Shown piece by piece: positions 45,393-58,501 of a stretch of 64,000 bases of DNA. Position 1 is the stretch's first letter; the number at the start of each line of letters is the position of its first letter. Under the pieces are notes generated by a model. It did not search any database, was not told the DNA's origin, and saw only the letters and a program-made list of their open reading frames with translations. A program made the translations under genes and the position numbers. This DNA comes from Allantophomopsis cytisporea (Eukaryota; Ascomycota; Leotiomycetes; Phacidiales; Phacidiaceae): NCBI GenBank assembly GCA_024752435.1, contig CP103031.1:864001-928000 (forward strand). Reading direction: 5' to 3'.

Positions 45393-48217
45393 ATGCCTCA
45401 CCGCGCAGCATCTCCTGCGCTCTCCGAGAATGATTTCGATATCACGAAATCATTATTCAACGACGATGTGGGCAGTGATGACGATTTTGGAACGACTATC
45501 AGCAAACCTGGAGATGTTGGAACATTAGACGCTGGTGGAATTTTAGATCTCGACGCCGACAGCGATGGCGATGAGGCTTTCATTAAAGCTGCGCAGGGTG
45601 CTTCTAACAGAAAGGCATCTAATGTTAAGGGAAACAGTGTAAAGAAGGGTGGTGGATTTCAGGCTATGGGTATGTGATGAGATTTCTATGTCTTGATTAT
45701 TCCCGCTGACAGATAATACCAGGACTCAACGCAGCGTTACTGAAAGCCATTGGACGAAAGGGGTTCTCCGTACCAACTCCAATTCAGCGAAAGACGATCC
45801 CGCTTGTTCTCGACGGCCAAGATGTGGTGGGAATGGCCAGAACTGGTTCTGGAAAAACTGCAGCATTCGTTATTCCAATGATCGAGAAACTGAAAACGCA
45901 TAGTGCGAAGGTTGGTGCAAGAGCCTTAATCCTCTCGCCATCGCGCGAGTTGGCTCTACAGACTCTGAATGTTGTTAAACAATTTGGACGAGGCACCGAT
46001 CTCAAATGTGTTCTGCTCGTTGGCGGTGATAGTTTGGAGGAGCAGTTTGGATTTATGGCTGGGAACCCGGACATTGTAATCGCCACCCCCGGTCGTTTCC
46101 TTCATCTCCAGGTGGAGATGTCATTGGATTTGTCTTCCGTGAAGTATGTGGTGTTCGATGAAGCCGATCGACTATTCGAAATGGGTTTCGCTGCCCAATT
46201 GACGGAAATTTTGCACGCCTTGCCATCCAATAGACAGACTCTTTTGTTCTCTGCAACACTGCCAAAATCTTTGGTTGAGTTCGCTAGAGCTGGTCTTCAA
46301 GAGCCTAGTCTTGTACGTTTGGATGCTGAAAGCAAAATCTCGCCAGATCTTGAGAGTGCATTCTTTAGTGTCAAGAGTGCTGAGAAAGAAGGTGCCCTAC
46401 TCTATATTCTCCAAGAGATCATTAAGATGCCACATGGTCTACCAGAAGCAGCGCAGAAGGGTTCCGATGCGAACAGAAAGAGGAAGCGTGGTGCTGATGG
46501 CCCAGGCCCCAGGAATAAGCCCACTGAGCATTCAACCATCATTTTCACAGCTACAAAGCATCACGTTGATTACATTGCTCTCCTTCTTCGACTATCTGGT
46601 TATGCCGTGTCTCACGCTTATGGTTCTCTCGACCAGACTGCAAGAAAGGAGCAAGTCGAAAACTTCCGTACTGGCATGTCCAATATCTTGGTAGTCACAG
46701 ATGTCGCTGCTAGAGGTATTGATATTCCTGTCTTAGCCAATGTTATCAACTACGATTTCCCACCTCAGCCAAAGATTTTTGTTCATCGAGTTGGTAGAAC
46801 AGCTAGAGCTGGTCAGAGAGGTTGGTCCTATAGTCTGGTCAGGGATACTGACGCTCCTTATCTGCTGGATTTACAACTTTTCCTTGGAAAACGTCTAATT
46901 CCAGGTCGAAGTGCGGGTGACAACCCTAACTATGCAGAGGATGTTGTCGTTGGAGCATTGCCAAGAGACAAGACCGAGACCAACACTGAATGGGTCCAGA
47001 AGATTCTCGGAGATGATGACGATCTTTCAGCGCTTCGCGGTGTCGCCGCAAAGGGAGAAAAATTGTACTTGCGAACCAGAAATTCCGCGTCTGCTGAGAG
47101 TGCAAAGAGATCCAAGGAAGTCGTAGCAGCGAAGACGTGGGCGGAATTACACCCATTGTTCAGTGACGAAACAAATCAAGCTGAGCAGGCAAGAATTGAC
47201 ATGCTTGCGAGAATCAGCGGTTACCGACCTGCCGAGACAGTGTTCGAAGTGGGTGTCCGTGGCAAGAATGCTCACAGTGAAGCTGCAGAAGTTATGCGCG
47301 CCCGAAGACAAAAAATCATTCCTCGCAGACAAGTCGCGGAGGATGAGAAGAGAGCAGAGGCAGAGGAGAACGACGATGAAGAGGAATTTGAAGACTTGCC
47401 AGAAAAAGCCAATGAGGACGAAGACGATGATGATATGGAGGTCACAGTCACTGGAGGAGGTGATGATGTTGATATGGACGAGGCATCAGACGGAGAATTA
47501 GAAGTCACCTTTTCAAAATCAACACAGAAGGGCAAGGGACGAACACTATCTTGGAAAGATTCCGAGAACTTTATGTCGTATACACCGAAGACTATCAATT
47601 CTGCCGAAGAGCGTGGTTATGGTGTTCATTCTGGCTCTTACAATACTGCTTCTCAGCAGTCTAACTTTGTGGAAGCTGCTCGTGGTGCAACCATGGATCT
47701 TACCAACGACGATGGAGCTAAATCATTCGCCGAGCCAAGTCAAGCCAAGGGAATGAGATGGGACAAGAAGAATAGCAAATATGTTGCTAGGGCCAACGAT
47801 GAGGACGGATCTAAGGGCAAGAAAATGATTCGTGGTGAGAGTGGTCAGAAGATTGCTGCAAGTTTCCAGAGTGGACGATTCGACAGATGGCGTAAGGCCA
47901 ACAGAGTCGAAAGATTGCCACGCACTGGTGAAGCAGAAAACACAAATGCCACAGGAGGAGTTGGTAGAGGATTCGGTACAAGATACAAGCACAAGCAAGA
48001 GCGTGCACCAAAGGAAGCCGACAAATACAGAGACGACTACCACGTTCGCAAAAAGAGAGTTGAGGAGGCGAAGGAGAAGAGAGTTGGAAGATTCAAGGAC
48101 GGCGTTGGAAAGTCCGAAATCAAGAGCACTGAAGATATCAGAAAGGATAGAAAATTGGCTGATCAGCGCAAAGCCAAGAACGCTAGAGCTCCTAAGAGAG
48201 GAAAAGGCGGTAGATAG
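45393..48217 (+). CDS. dbp10: DEAD-box RNA helicase Dbp10
   Basis: Exons 45393-45669 and 45723-48217 (intron 53 bp), 923 aa. The N-terminus starts M-P-H-R-A-A-S-P with acidic stretches, then G-F-Q-A-M-G-L-N, I-Q-R-K-T-I-P, Walker A A-R-T-G-S-G-K-T (131-138), P-S-R-E-L-A-L-Q, T-P-G-R-F-L-H, D-E-A-D-R-L-F-E, S-A-T-L-P, D-V-A-A-R-G-I-D and H-R-V-G-R-T-A-R-A-G. An insert around residues 320-345 (Lys/Arg-rich) lies between the RecA domains. A Dbp10/DDX54 C-terminal domain with W-K-D-S-E-N-F-M-S-Y and a very basic tail completes it. A nucleolar helicase for 60S assembly (25S rRNA). Confidence 0.96.
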
Positions 48218-48797
48218 ATGTTTTCCAGTCCTGAATGTTTGCAAATATTATACCACATTATTCCATGTTTTACCTCACTTTCTGAATTGGTCTTCCTGAT
48301 GTCATTGGTATAAATCTGCCGTCTCACATGCCAAATGCTGCAAAACAATTACTATCCTCCGGTTACTGATATTCAGCGATGGACATAAATTTAATAAATT
48401 CAAATATCAATCATTACCTAGGTAACCTCAATCTTATGATCGGTCTATGTTAGCATATTCATTTTGTGCTGTTGGGTGATCAGATGCTTGCATCACGTTA
48501 TATAATCTGAATCGACAAATCTGGGGTAGAGGAGGCTCCGAACCTCGGCAATCCACGACCGACTTAGGTCCTTGGATATGATGATGCTGCTATCGATAAG
48601 AATCTCGGACTTGCCACCCCATTATTCCCACATGTTCTGGAAGTCATCAAGTTAATCATCTCCCTTTCCGTTGTAATATCCTCAATCACTGCACCTACAG
48701 TCGCTTTCGATAGCTGCACCTAGCCTGCATCTGACACGATACAGTGAACACCAAGCACACCTTATAATCAGCCGGTACACGTACGCACACGAACAGT
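48218..48797. other. intergenic, no gene seen
   Basis: A 580 bp AT-rich spacer; 3' end of Dbp10 and promoter of the Lon gene. Confidence 0.45.
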
Positions 48798-51700
48798 ATG
48801 GCTTCATCGAAACCACTCAATCTGCCCGTTATCCCTCTTGCCAAAGGCACCGTCCTTCTTCCTGGCATTGTCATCCGAATCCCAGTCGCATCGAATCGGC
48901 CTGATATCACAGCGCTCCTATCCACCCTTTATAGCAAAGCTGCCATCAAGAATCCAAATCAAAGGATTGAGAACATCTCAGTTGCATGTGTTCCGTTGAA
49001 CTCTCCATTGCTTAACAATCATGGTCAGCGCATGATCTCACAGAAAGAGGAAAGCCCCAAGGCTCAGTCACGTTTGGACATTCATCCAGCAAGTGCTGCG
49101 AAGGAAGATTTGTTTGGATTTGGCACAGCTGCGAGGATATCAGGTGTTGAAGGACGAGGAACTGGGGAAATTGCTCTGCTGGTTGAGGGAGTTTGCAGAA
49201 TCAGAGTTGATCAAATTACCCAAGAAAGGCCGTTCTTTGAAGCAGATGTATCATACGAGGATGATGAAGGTATGCACCACTCAGGGCTTCCATTAATCAA
49301 CTTGATTACATATTAACGCGAACAGCTATACCTCCCAATGATGTGACTATTCAAGGCCTCTTTGCCCATCTGAAAAAGCTTTCTGCGGAGCTTCTCACCC
49401 TTCTACGACTCTCCTCACTGATGCCACGCAACACAAACAGTGGATTATCACCTCTTCTTGCTCGACGCTTAGAAATATTCATTTCTAAGAAGGATGTAAC
49501 TGAAGCCGGGGTACTTGCTGATTTTATGGCAAATGTTGTTGAGTCTTCACTCGAGGAGAAACTGCAAATCTTGGCTGCTACCGATATCAAAGATCGACTC
49601 GAGAAAGCCAATGCTCTTCTTTCAAGACAGGTAGAGGGTATCAAAAGTACCATCATGAATGGTGCGATGACACGTTCGTCTTCTCTTGATACAGAAATCA
49701 ATCCAATGAGCAACAAAGAACGTCAGAGGATGATGGATCGTATGAGGCGTGGTGGATACTCAGGCGCTTCTGGGTTGCCAGGTGTGCCTGGTAGTCCTGA
49801 GGATGAGCAAGAACCGAACGAGATAGAGGAGTTGAAAAAAAAACTAGATGCTGCTGAGCTTAGTCCGGAAGCTGCTAAAGTCGCTGACAGGGAACTCAGA
49901 CGCTTGAAGAAAATGAATCCTGCACAAGCAGAGTATGGTGTCTGCAGAAATTATCTGGAGACCCTTTCCGAAATCCCTTGGACGCGAGTAACGGCTGATA
50001 AGCTTGGACGTGACACCCTGCCTCGAGCAAGAAAGCAGCTTGACGATGATCATTATGGGCTGGACAAGGTAAAGAAACGGCTTTTGGAGTACTTGGCAGT
50101 GTTGAAACTTAAGCAATCGATTAACGAGGAGATCAACGCTGAAGCTGCCAAGGCTGGAGAAGAAGAAATTGCAACGGCAAAATCAACTGATAGTGGACTG
50201 GCTGTGAAAAATCCTGCTGGTGACGATAATCAGCGACCAGATGGTGCCAAAGTTGACATCCTCAAAAGTAAGCGCACGGTAGATAAGTCACCAATTTTAC
50301 TGCTGGTTGGACCTCCAGGGGTAGGGAAAACAAGCTTGGCGAAATCAGTGGCAACAGCTCTGGGAAGGAAATTTCATAGAATTTCTTTGGGCGGTGTGAG
50401 GGATGAGGCTGAAATTAGGGGTCACCGTCGCACTTATGTTGCGGCAATGCCAGGACTTATAGTCAATGGACTGAAAAAAGTCGGCGTGTCAAATCCGGTT
50501 TTCCTGTTGGATGAGATTGACAAGGTTGGCACATCCAATTTCCATGGAGACCCTTCAGCTGCCATGCTGGAAGTATTGGATCCAGAACAGAATCACACAT
50601 TCACAGATCATTATGTCAATATTCCTATTGATTTGTCAAAGGTATTGTTTATTGCCACAGCCAACAGCTTGGACACGATCCCACCGCCACTTTTGGACCG
50701 TATGGAAACCATCAGCCTTTCAGGATACACAACACTCGAAAAGCGTCACATTGCTGCTCGGCATCTCATTCCAAAGCAAGTCCGCACGAACGGATTGGGA
50801 GATGATCAAGTTCGATTCGATGAAGCTGTAATCTCTAAAATCATCGAATCATACACCCGTGAATCAGGAGTCCGCAATCTCGAGCGTGAGATAGGTTCTG
50901 TATGCCGAGCGAAGGCAGTAGAATTTTCAGATGCGATGGACTCCGATACTCTCGAGAAGTACAATCCACAACTGACTGTTGAGGACATCGAAGAGATCTT
51001 AGGAATTGAGAAATATGACGAAGAGATTGCAGAGAAGACTAGTCGACCTGGAATTGTTACTGGTCTTGTTGCATACAGTAGTGGTGGAAATGGAAGTATT
51101 CTTTTCATCGAGGTGGCGGATATGCCGGGTAGCGGGAGCGTTCAGCTCACAGGAAAACTTGGTGATGTTCTTAAAGAGAGTGTGGAAGTAGCTCTTTCAT
51201 GGGTATTTTCTTTGTCTACTTTTCTTGTAATCGTGTGACTAACTGTGTCTTAGGTTAAAGCGCATGCTTACGAGCTGGGTCTGACCAATGATGTGTCTGA
51301 AAATATTATGAAGAATCGCAGCATTCATGTGCACTGTCCTTCAGGAGCTATACCCAAGGACGGCCCTTCAGCTGGCATGGCCCATACCATTGCTCTAATT
51401 TCCTTATTTTCTGGCAAAGCTGTACCCCCAACCATGGCAATGACCGTGAGTGTTCTCAAACCTATTTGCCCATGGATTTTGCTGTGTGGAATTCTGAACT
51501 GACATGTTTTCAAGGGCGAGATATCCTTGAGAGGCCGTGTTAGTGCGGTTGGAGGTATAAAGGAGAAGTTGATTGGTGCCCTCCGTGCAGGTGTGAAAAC
51601 TGTTCTACTTCCCTCTCAGAACAGGAAAGATGCGAAGGATCTTCCTCAGGAGGTTAAAGATGGGTTAGAAATCATTCATGTCGGGTATGTAACATCCGCC

Positions 51701-51995
51701 GTTTCTTTATCTTCTCGGTTGTGCCGAACGGTTGTATCGCATAAGTTGTCACGGCAGCCGATAGTTGCGTGGAACTTTAGGCTATCTGTCCACAAGTAGT
51801 GGTCGTACTGCGTTGAAGATCTTACAATTGGGAAATTTGTGCACTGCATCTCCTCAGTTTCTGATAGTACGATTCTGGGAGCAGCGTTGCTAATATCTAC
51901 ATCACAGACATATTTGGGAAGCTATGCGACACGTCTGGCCAGAAGCTCGATGGCCTGGCGAAGACCATATTGCCGGTATTGAAAGCCGTTTGTAA
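48798..51995 (+). CDS. peroxisomal Lon protease
   Basis: Exons 48798-49269, 49326-51202, 51254-51445, 51515-51684, 51908-51995; 932 aa, normal for the peroxisomal class. N-terminal substrate domain (L-P-V-I-P-L-A-K-G-T-V-L-L-P-G) without a mitochondrial presequence. AAA+ module with Walker A G-P-P-G-V-G-K-T (about 485-492), Walker B F-L-L-D-E-I-D-K and sensor region. Protease domain with the Ser/Lys dyad in D-G-P-S-A-G-M-A (about 820) and G-G-I-K-E-K-L (about 863). The last exon encodes only H-I-W-E-A-M-R-H-V-W-P to the end and finishes in S-R-L, a type 1 peroxisome signal. The enzyme degrades oxidised matrix proteins. The last intron is 223 bp, several times the local norm. Confidence 0.95.
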
Positions 51996-54900
51996 CTCAA
52001 ATCATCAAGGATGTGATGCTACGACCCCACTTTAGTACAACGCTGGTTTCACTTCATTGCAAGCCGAATTCGTATGCTTTACGGAGTGCTTCCATACATA
52101 CTATTAATCTCATAGTCAGAAAATACCAATTTGTATAAAAATTGATCCCCTGAGCTTAGCTGGCTTTGAGTTCCGGCATGACACTGTTTTGTTTTGCATT
52201 CAAACCCAACGCTAACATAATCGCTTGTGTATTTGGTCATAGTAGAAATCGCAGTAGAGACCCCCTCTCTCTTGGGCGACATTCAGTTAGATGTCACTTA
52301 TGCAGAGGTCAAGCCTCAAGTAGCCCTTGATTACTGAGTTATTTCGTACTACCAGTTGCCTATATATGTACTCCCAGCGGTTGAAGAGCTTAACAGACAT
52401 ATTTATATAGCGGTGAAAGCTAGATATCTGTTGACGTCCAAGCACCGAAGCATGCGCAAAAACAAATAAGGGATTAACCCACCCCCAATTATATATCCCA
52501 AAGATTGGAAGTAGAGTTGAAATGTGATCCTCTGGGCTTACAAAGTTTACCATCCATGCAGGGTCTTTTTGTTCAATTGCCTAAACCGACATGTCCAAAG
52601 TCGTCCATTCTCAGCCCCTTTCCATCCCGATTCTCTCAATTTGATTCCCGGAGTTGGAAGGTATGTGTTAAATTCATTACGATCATGCAGAATTAAATAT
52701 ATTATACTTGATTGAAAACGCGTTATCACTGCAATAATCAAGCAACCAACAGTACAAAATCACGAGCATAATTCCCCACAATATCGAGTTCTCGAAAGAA
52801 ACTTAATCTGTTCTAAGTTTGGGTCCATCATAGCACCAGAAAGTGCATAGCTTTCGGTAGCTAAAGCATTTGATTTGTTCCTTGATGAACCACATCGCAC
52901 CTCTGGATGTTTTCTGTCAATATATGTTATTACTAAGGTAGGAAATACGCGATTTTTGCCTATACTTCGTATCAACCCCTTAGTGGTTCTGCACCAACAC
53001 GGAATATTCAACCGAAATATGCAGTGACAAAACCTTCTATACGTTTGGATTTGTTGGCTGTTTGATGTCTTCGCGTGAGTGTCAATAAGCAGGCTTACCA
53101 GTAACGACTCATGCAGGTAATATATGTACTCTGTGTCTATTATGTAAACTTGAAAGGTTAATTTGAAAGTAAACCGCGTTGGTGTGCTTCTTGTGTAGAA
53201 TCCTTATGTCGCTACTTTAGGTATTTCGCAAACAGTTAGTCAGATCAGACCTGGTACCAGGACCTTGGTAAATCTGATACGTTTGGCTGTTAGGGGAGGT
53301 TATTGTGGTGGAGGACACGTCCTAGTTTTTATATGGAGAATATCAAATAAGAAGAAGGTTCTGATAATCTGGGGGTTAGAAAGGCTAACTCTGCGGCCTC
53401 AAAGACAAGAATTCACAAACTTCAAGCTATAAAAGTCTATATATTTTCAAGAGATGCAATCTCACATAGTTGCCAAAATAGTTGGCACACCTTCACCTAC
53501 ATCTCAAAGTCTCCTTTCTTTCAGTTTATTTTCAAATAACTTCCTGTCTCAAGAATTTTAGAATCCCAGATATAAAAAGTAAGAGACGCCTTTTTATTCT
53601 CGTGGAGTTCTGCAAATTTGAGACCATTCGGCTCTGGTCGAGCATGAAAATAATATCTAGATCGAAGTTTATGTTTGTCCGATATGTTGACGATTGCTTG
53701 GATTTATGTTGTAACATCTATGTGAGACCTGGATGGGTGCAATCTTCAGGCTCCATTTTCGATACTTAACAAAATACAGGAACCTTCTAACTGTGATTTA
53801 TTTTATCCTTGCTTAAATTTTCTCCAGGAACCTTCCCGTCGGATGTAGAGTTGCCTCCGAGAAGAAGTTAATTCGGGACTTAAATTACCGGAACTCTGTG
53901 CTATGCACTCTTTTTGTTACACGGCATATTTTATACTTGGGGAGACGGATAAGAATTTAAGGCAATAATTATCATCGTATAATGTGTATGTTGTTATGAT
54001 CAAGTCTGTTTGAAGCAGAGGTGTTTGACTTTCCTGTACTCATTGTATCCGACAAGGCGGGTAACATAACGAGGAAGTCGACACGGGCCGAACAATCATG
54101 TACAGATTGTATAATACGGCTCTCTCAGAGAATGAAAGATCGACGGAAAATACCAAAACGCAAAGTCTACGTGAATCATTACGGAGATCCGAGCGTCCAC
54201 AAGAACCAAATGCCGGAGGTCCCGGGAGGCATTTTCGGCTCTTGTGGTTGGTATGGCCAAGCTGAGACCTGAATAATCGATTTTTAGGATGCTTATTGAA
54301 ATTCTTGATGATGACACATGACTTTACACAGCTGCTTGATGTTTTAGGAACCTGGTCATGTAATGAAAATACGAAAGTACTAGGCGTATCTTCCGCCAGT
54401 CATCAGGTACTGGATGATGTTACCACACATGCATTGTGGGGATAGCGTTTCTTAGCAATACTCATAATATCACTAATCTGCTTATACCAGCAGAATCGTA
54501 GAATAAGGATAACTTCTTGGCCCTTTACTAAACTCTGAATAAGTTGAGGGGTACAAAAACATCAATCTTGGCTTAAGCTAAAGTTATACGCCAAGTCAAT
54601 GCTGATATTGGGGTTCATCTGGCAGTTTTATGATAAGTCAGGCGCACATTGGCGTTGACTTGACTAACAATATATGATTATTGTGACCAAATAGAGTGAT
54701 CGGTCTTCAAAATATATCTATAGAATACATGTACACATACCCTTATGAAGTGTATATTTGGAGAACACAGCGAAGATCATTGCCCTCTTCAAGCTAATAA
54801 GGGATGAAATGAATCATGATCAAATTGAACGCCAGAATATCATGTTAGATCCATGATAACTTACAAGGAAAGGGTAGTAATTATACTTGTAATAAACTTC

Positions 54901-56033
54901 AAATACAAAAACATGAATATCACCGCATAGTCCGCTCAGGCTTATCTTTTTGGCCGTATTTTTATAAGAATTTTGAGGATTTTGTTGAGTCGATAGGATC
55001 GAGCAGATATACGCAAATAATTTTATCCTACAATCTTATCATCATCAAATCTCACTTACATCCCATTCAGGGGAATAACCCCGCAATGAGAAAGTATTAT
55101 GTTTAAACAAGCTTTAGGTCAAACTGAAGCTACTTAGGGAGATACCAGACACTTCTCTGCACTTATGCACTTATTGGAGCGATCTTCCTAATAATCACCA
55201 TGTCGTATGATCACGGGAAAACTCCATTCACTAATCATGCGGCATTACGAAGTACGGTACTCAGGTATGAATATGTATACATCTGATGTCCTCAAATGAT
55301 TTTACTTGATCTGATTGTTACTGCATAGCTATAGCCAATTGATGCTTTCGATAAGGCACTGTGCAGTTGCTATACAAATATTTCCATTGATACGTCTCAT
55401 ATCTATCAACAATACTTTGGACACTTCGAGATATTGAGTATGAGAGTAGAGATCGTCACAATACACCTATCTCCATAAAATCCAAGCGAGGCTAAGGATG
55501 GACGTAAGTTTGAGTTTTCTGATGATGCTGTTGCGCATTTCAGAGGCATGCCAATTTTCGTGGAACCCGCGTGTCTATGAGAACCATGGCGAGGCCATTC
55601 CATAAGTTGCAGATGACTACTGCGAGAAGCGCAACGGACGTTAAGAAGAGGATTTGTTGCTACCGTCCCGCATTTATTGGTCGATCATCATGATCCGATC
55701 AGCAAGATTCTTGTTTTGTAGCCAAAGAAAAGGAGAACTAGCGATTGAGGCTGTGAACGGGAGAAGACAAGAATGGGCTCTCTAGCATATTCTTGATACT
55801 TACGAAATATGTTCTGACTGAAGAACCATAGCCACAAGGAGGAGTTCATAGCGTGGCCTCCACTTAGTGGCAGCTACAGATGACATTTGCGGGTGAAAAG
55901 TACCATTTCTATAAGGTAAGCACCATTCTAAAATCATCTGGTTCCCGCATCGCATGCTAGATGATTGATCAGTGACGAGGTCAATACACACTGTACATGG
56001 CACAAGAAGTCGAACGGTGTCTGACGGTGATTG

Positions 56034-56057
56034 AGAAAGGCCTCAGGAGGCCTTTCT
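56034..56057. repeat. perfect 11-bp inverted repeat (hairpin)
   Basis: AGAAAGGCCTC and GAGGCCTTTCT flank an AG loop and are perfectly complementary. It resembles a hairpin terminator but is not linked to a gene here. Confidence 0.7.
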
Positions 56058-58447
56058 TTCTCTGGTGGAGAAGCCATGCGCCGATGGATCAGAGAAGATC
56101 AAAACTATCACTTGTGACCTCGCCGATCAATAGTATGCTGTCTTTGCGTCTCACTTTGTAGTGCGAGACAGGCGAGTCATTAGTAAGTAACTATTCCTGC
56201 CAGGATTCATATGAATACAGCTCTAGGAATGTACCTATTTCAGAGTTATTGGACACCAAAATGGGAAGCGAGAGTAAGTGGATGATAGAGATCAAGGAAT
56301 GTGTAAACAAACAATTTAGCATCTATGGTAGAAGGGGTATTCGGGTTGTTTTGCAGACAGCTTTTGAGCTGGCATCTTCCCATACGATCCGTGACGTGAC
56401 GACATCTCTGCTCAACACTCGCCCAACCCGTACATAGCTATCCTTGACGCACTTAAGAATATCTTCCGCGACGTTGCGGAATAGCTCCTCTCCGCGGTGC
56501 TTTTTTGGGGCTAAGATCTATCGACCTCGGAGAAAATGATAACCGTGCCCAAGACAGTGAAGGGCGGTGAGCGCAACTCGATTTGGCTAAGACAAGAGAC
56601 TCGATATCGACAGTTCAAGCTCCCCACGAGCCTCCGTACCTCTCTATCCCTCTGTTGTCTTCCGTGGTGGTGAGACCTTCCCGTCCTCTTTTGGGGCCAG
56701 GTTAATGGAATAGGGCGTCGTCGGGGCGCGCGCCGTCAGATAGCGTCAGGTCTTCTGCGGGAGAATCCAGTAGGTCCTGGCGAGTGAGAGCCTACTTCCT
56801 CGCTTTTTCCAGAAAAAGTTTATACGCGGGCCCGTAGGAGCAGGGACTCTTGCGTTGATTAAATCAGAGGCTTGCCAAGTAGGCCGGCGGCTTCAAGATA
56901 TGGCTGTTCGAGCCTTCAAGTGCCCAAGCTGAGTGACCTTCTACAACAACCGAGGTCAAAATTACAAACGGCAGTTGAGGATAGCTTAACAAAAATTCCG
57001 TTGTGCTTCACCTTGATGGTCTGTTCTCTCACCAGCCTGCTGCGTTAGGAATTAAGAGATGAGCGAAGGTTGGTAACGCCGAAAACTCGGTACCAAGCAT
57101 TCGGTTTTTTTCTCTCTTTTTGCCTTAATAATTTCTTTCATCTATGTGCAGATTAGAAAAGTAAGATGCGCAATGCGAAATGTCGCCAACGTACACAGCA
57201 CACATAAGTTTTGTTTAATGCAGAAATGATGAAGGAAAGAAAGGATACTCAGCTGAAGCGTTTTTTTGCTCCGAATTGCATATTATTGTCCAGTTTATGG
57301 TCCTTGAAAGGCCAGCCATGAAGCAGTCTCATGTATGCAGCCAGCTGCTATGTATAACCGCGTTCGAGATGCTGCTGCTACTGCCATCATCTCTTACATT
57401 TCAGCTATGCTTCATTGAATAATTTTGCTTCTAGGTTTTCCAGGATAGTATCTAAGCCCCCTTATTTTGTGCCTCGGACGGAGTTCAAGAATACTCCGAG
57501 GAGATATCCCGAGGCCCTGTGGATTTCATGGTGTCGTGTCTCTGAGCGAATGGGAGTCTTCATGAACGACGTTGTTCCACTCTGTTGGCATGTCATTTAG
57601 AGGCTGAGCACGATCCCCAAGAGAAAGATTCCGGGAGAATTCTCAGTAAAGTTCATTCGTAGTAATCATTGGCAGCTGAGTGAACCGAGGGCCAGCTCCG
57701 GGATAATTGTATCTCATCTCAAGTCTCTCGTCTTTCATCGTCACAGGAGCAGGCCCACTCTCTCGGGTGGCTCCCGTATTATGATTCTGGCATGTCTTCA
57801 TATTCCTCCAGGATCGTGCTCGTCAACCCACACTCGCAGTGGATGATCAGCGACCACGGATTGGCCTCGCTTCCTAAGGATGAAGGGCGAGAGTTGCAAG
57901 GCACACCACAGCGCATGAATGTTACTGGCACCTGCTACGCACTGTGGTTATTGTGCACCTGGAGGCGCCTGCGCCCACGTTAGATCGACATCTGCCTGTC
58001 ACTCTTGCCGTCGTCCCAGCTTTGTCCCAGCACTTCGGACGAGAGGTAGCAAGGGTGCAAGGGTGATATCCAAGTGTCATGGATAGGGATATGGTTAGGG
58101 ATCATATTGGGCATCGGGATCATTTGAAGAGCTCTCAGACCTTTCGCCCAGCAAAATGCGACACTCAATGAATCATGCTAATTGGGGATTGACGAACTTT
58201 GCACCGTCGGAGGCTTTCTGGTGGTATTCCGATCATCGTTCGGACATTGGAATGATGTTGTAGATCTAAAGTTCGTCCTAAGTCTGAGATTACTTCGGAG
58301 GAAATGTCTGCGCTGTAGAGTTTGATCGACAGAGCAGCCGGCCATGGTAGCGTCTGGAGAGAACGGTCACAGAATATGTACGTTACAATCCCTCGGCTCA
58401 TTTGTCTTCTCTGTCGTTGCAGTATTGGAGTAGTATTCACCGTGCGC

Positions 58448-58501
58448 ACTCCGTATAAGTGTGTATGTAGTGCTTTACATAAAATGCACACTTTACGGAG
58501 T
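58448..58501. repeat. imperfect inverted repeat with ACTCCGTA/ACGGAGT ends
   Basis: Left arm 58448-58463 (ACTCCGTATAAGTGTG) and right arm 58487-58501 (CACACTTTACGGAGT) are complementary except for one missing base. The ACTCCGT word recurs at 6557-6563, 60942-60948 and, as ACGGAGT, at 62512-62518. It may be a small hairpin or a relic of a MITE-type element. Confidence 0.6.

Noticed and set aside
53670..53700. F-V-R-Y-V-D-D motif resembling a reverse-transcriptase active site
   Set aside because: The rest of the 95-codon frame has no other reverse-transcriptase motif, and no related frame lies nearby.
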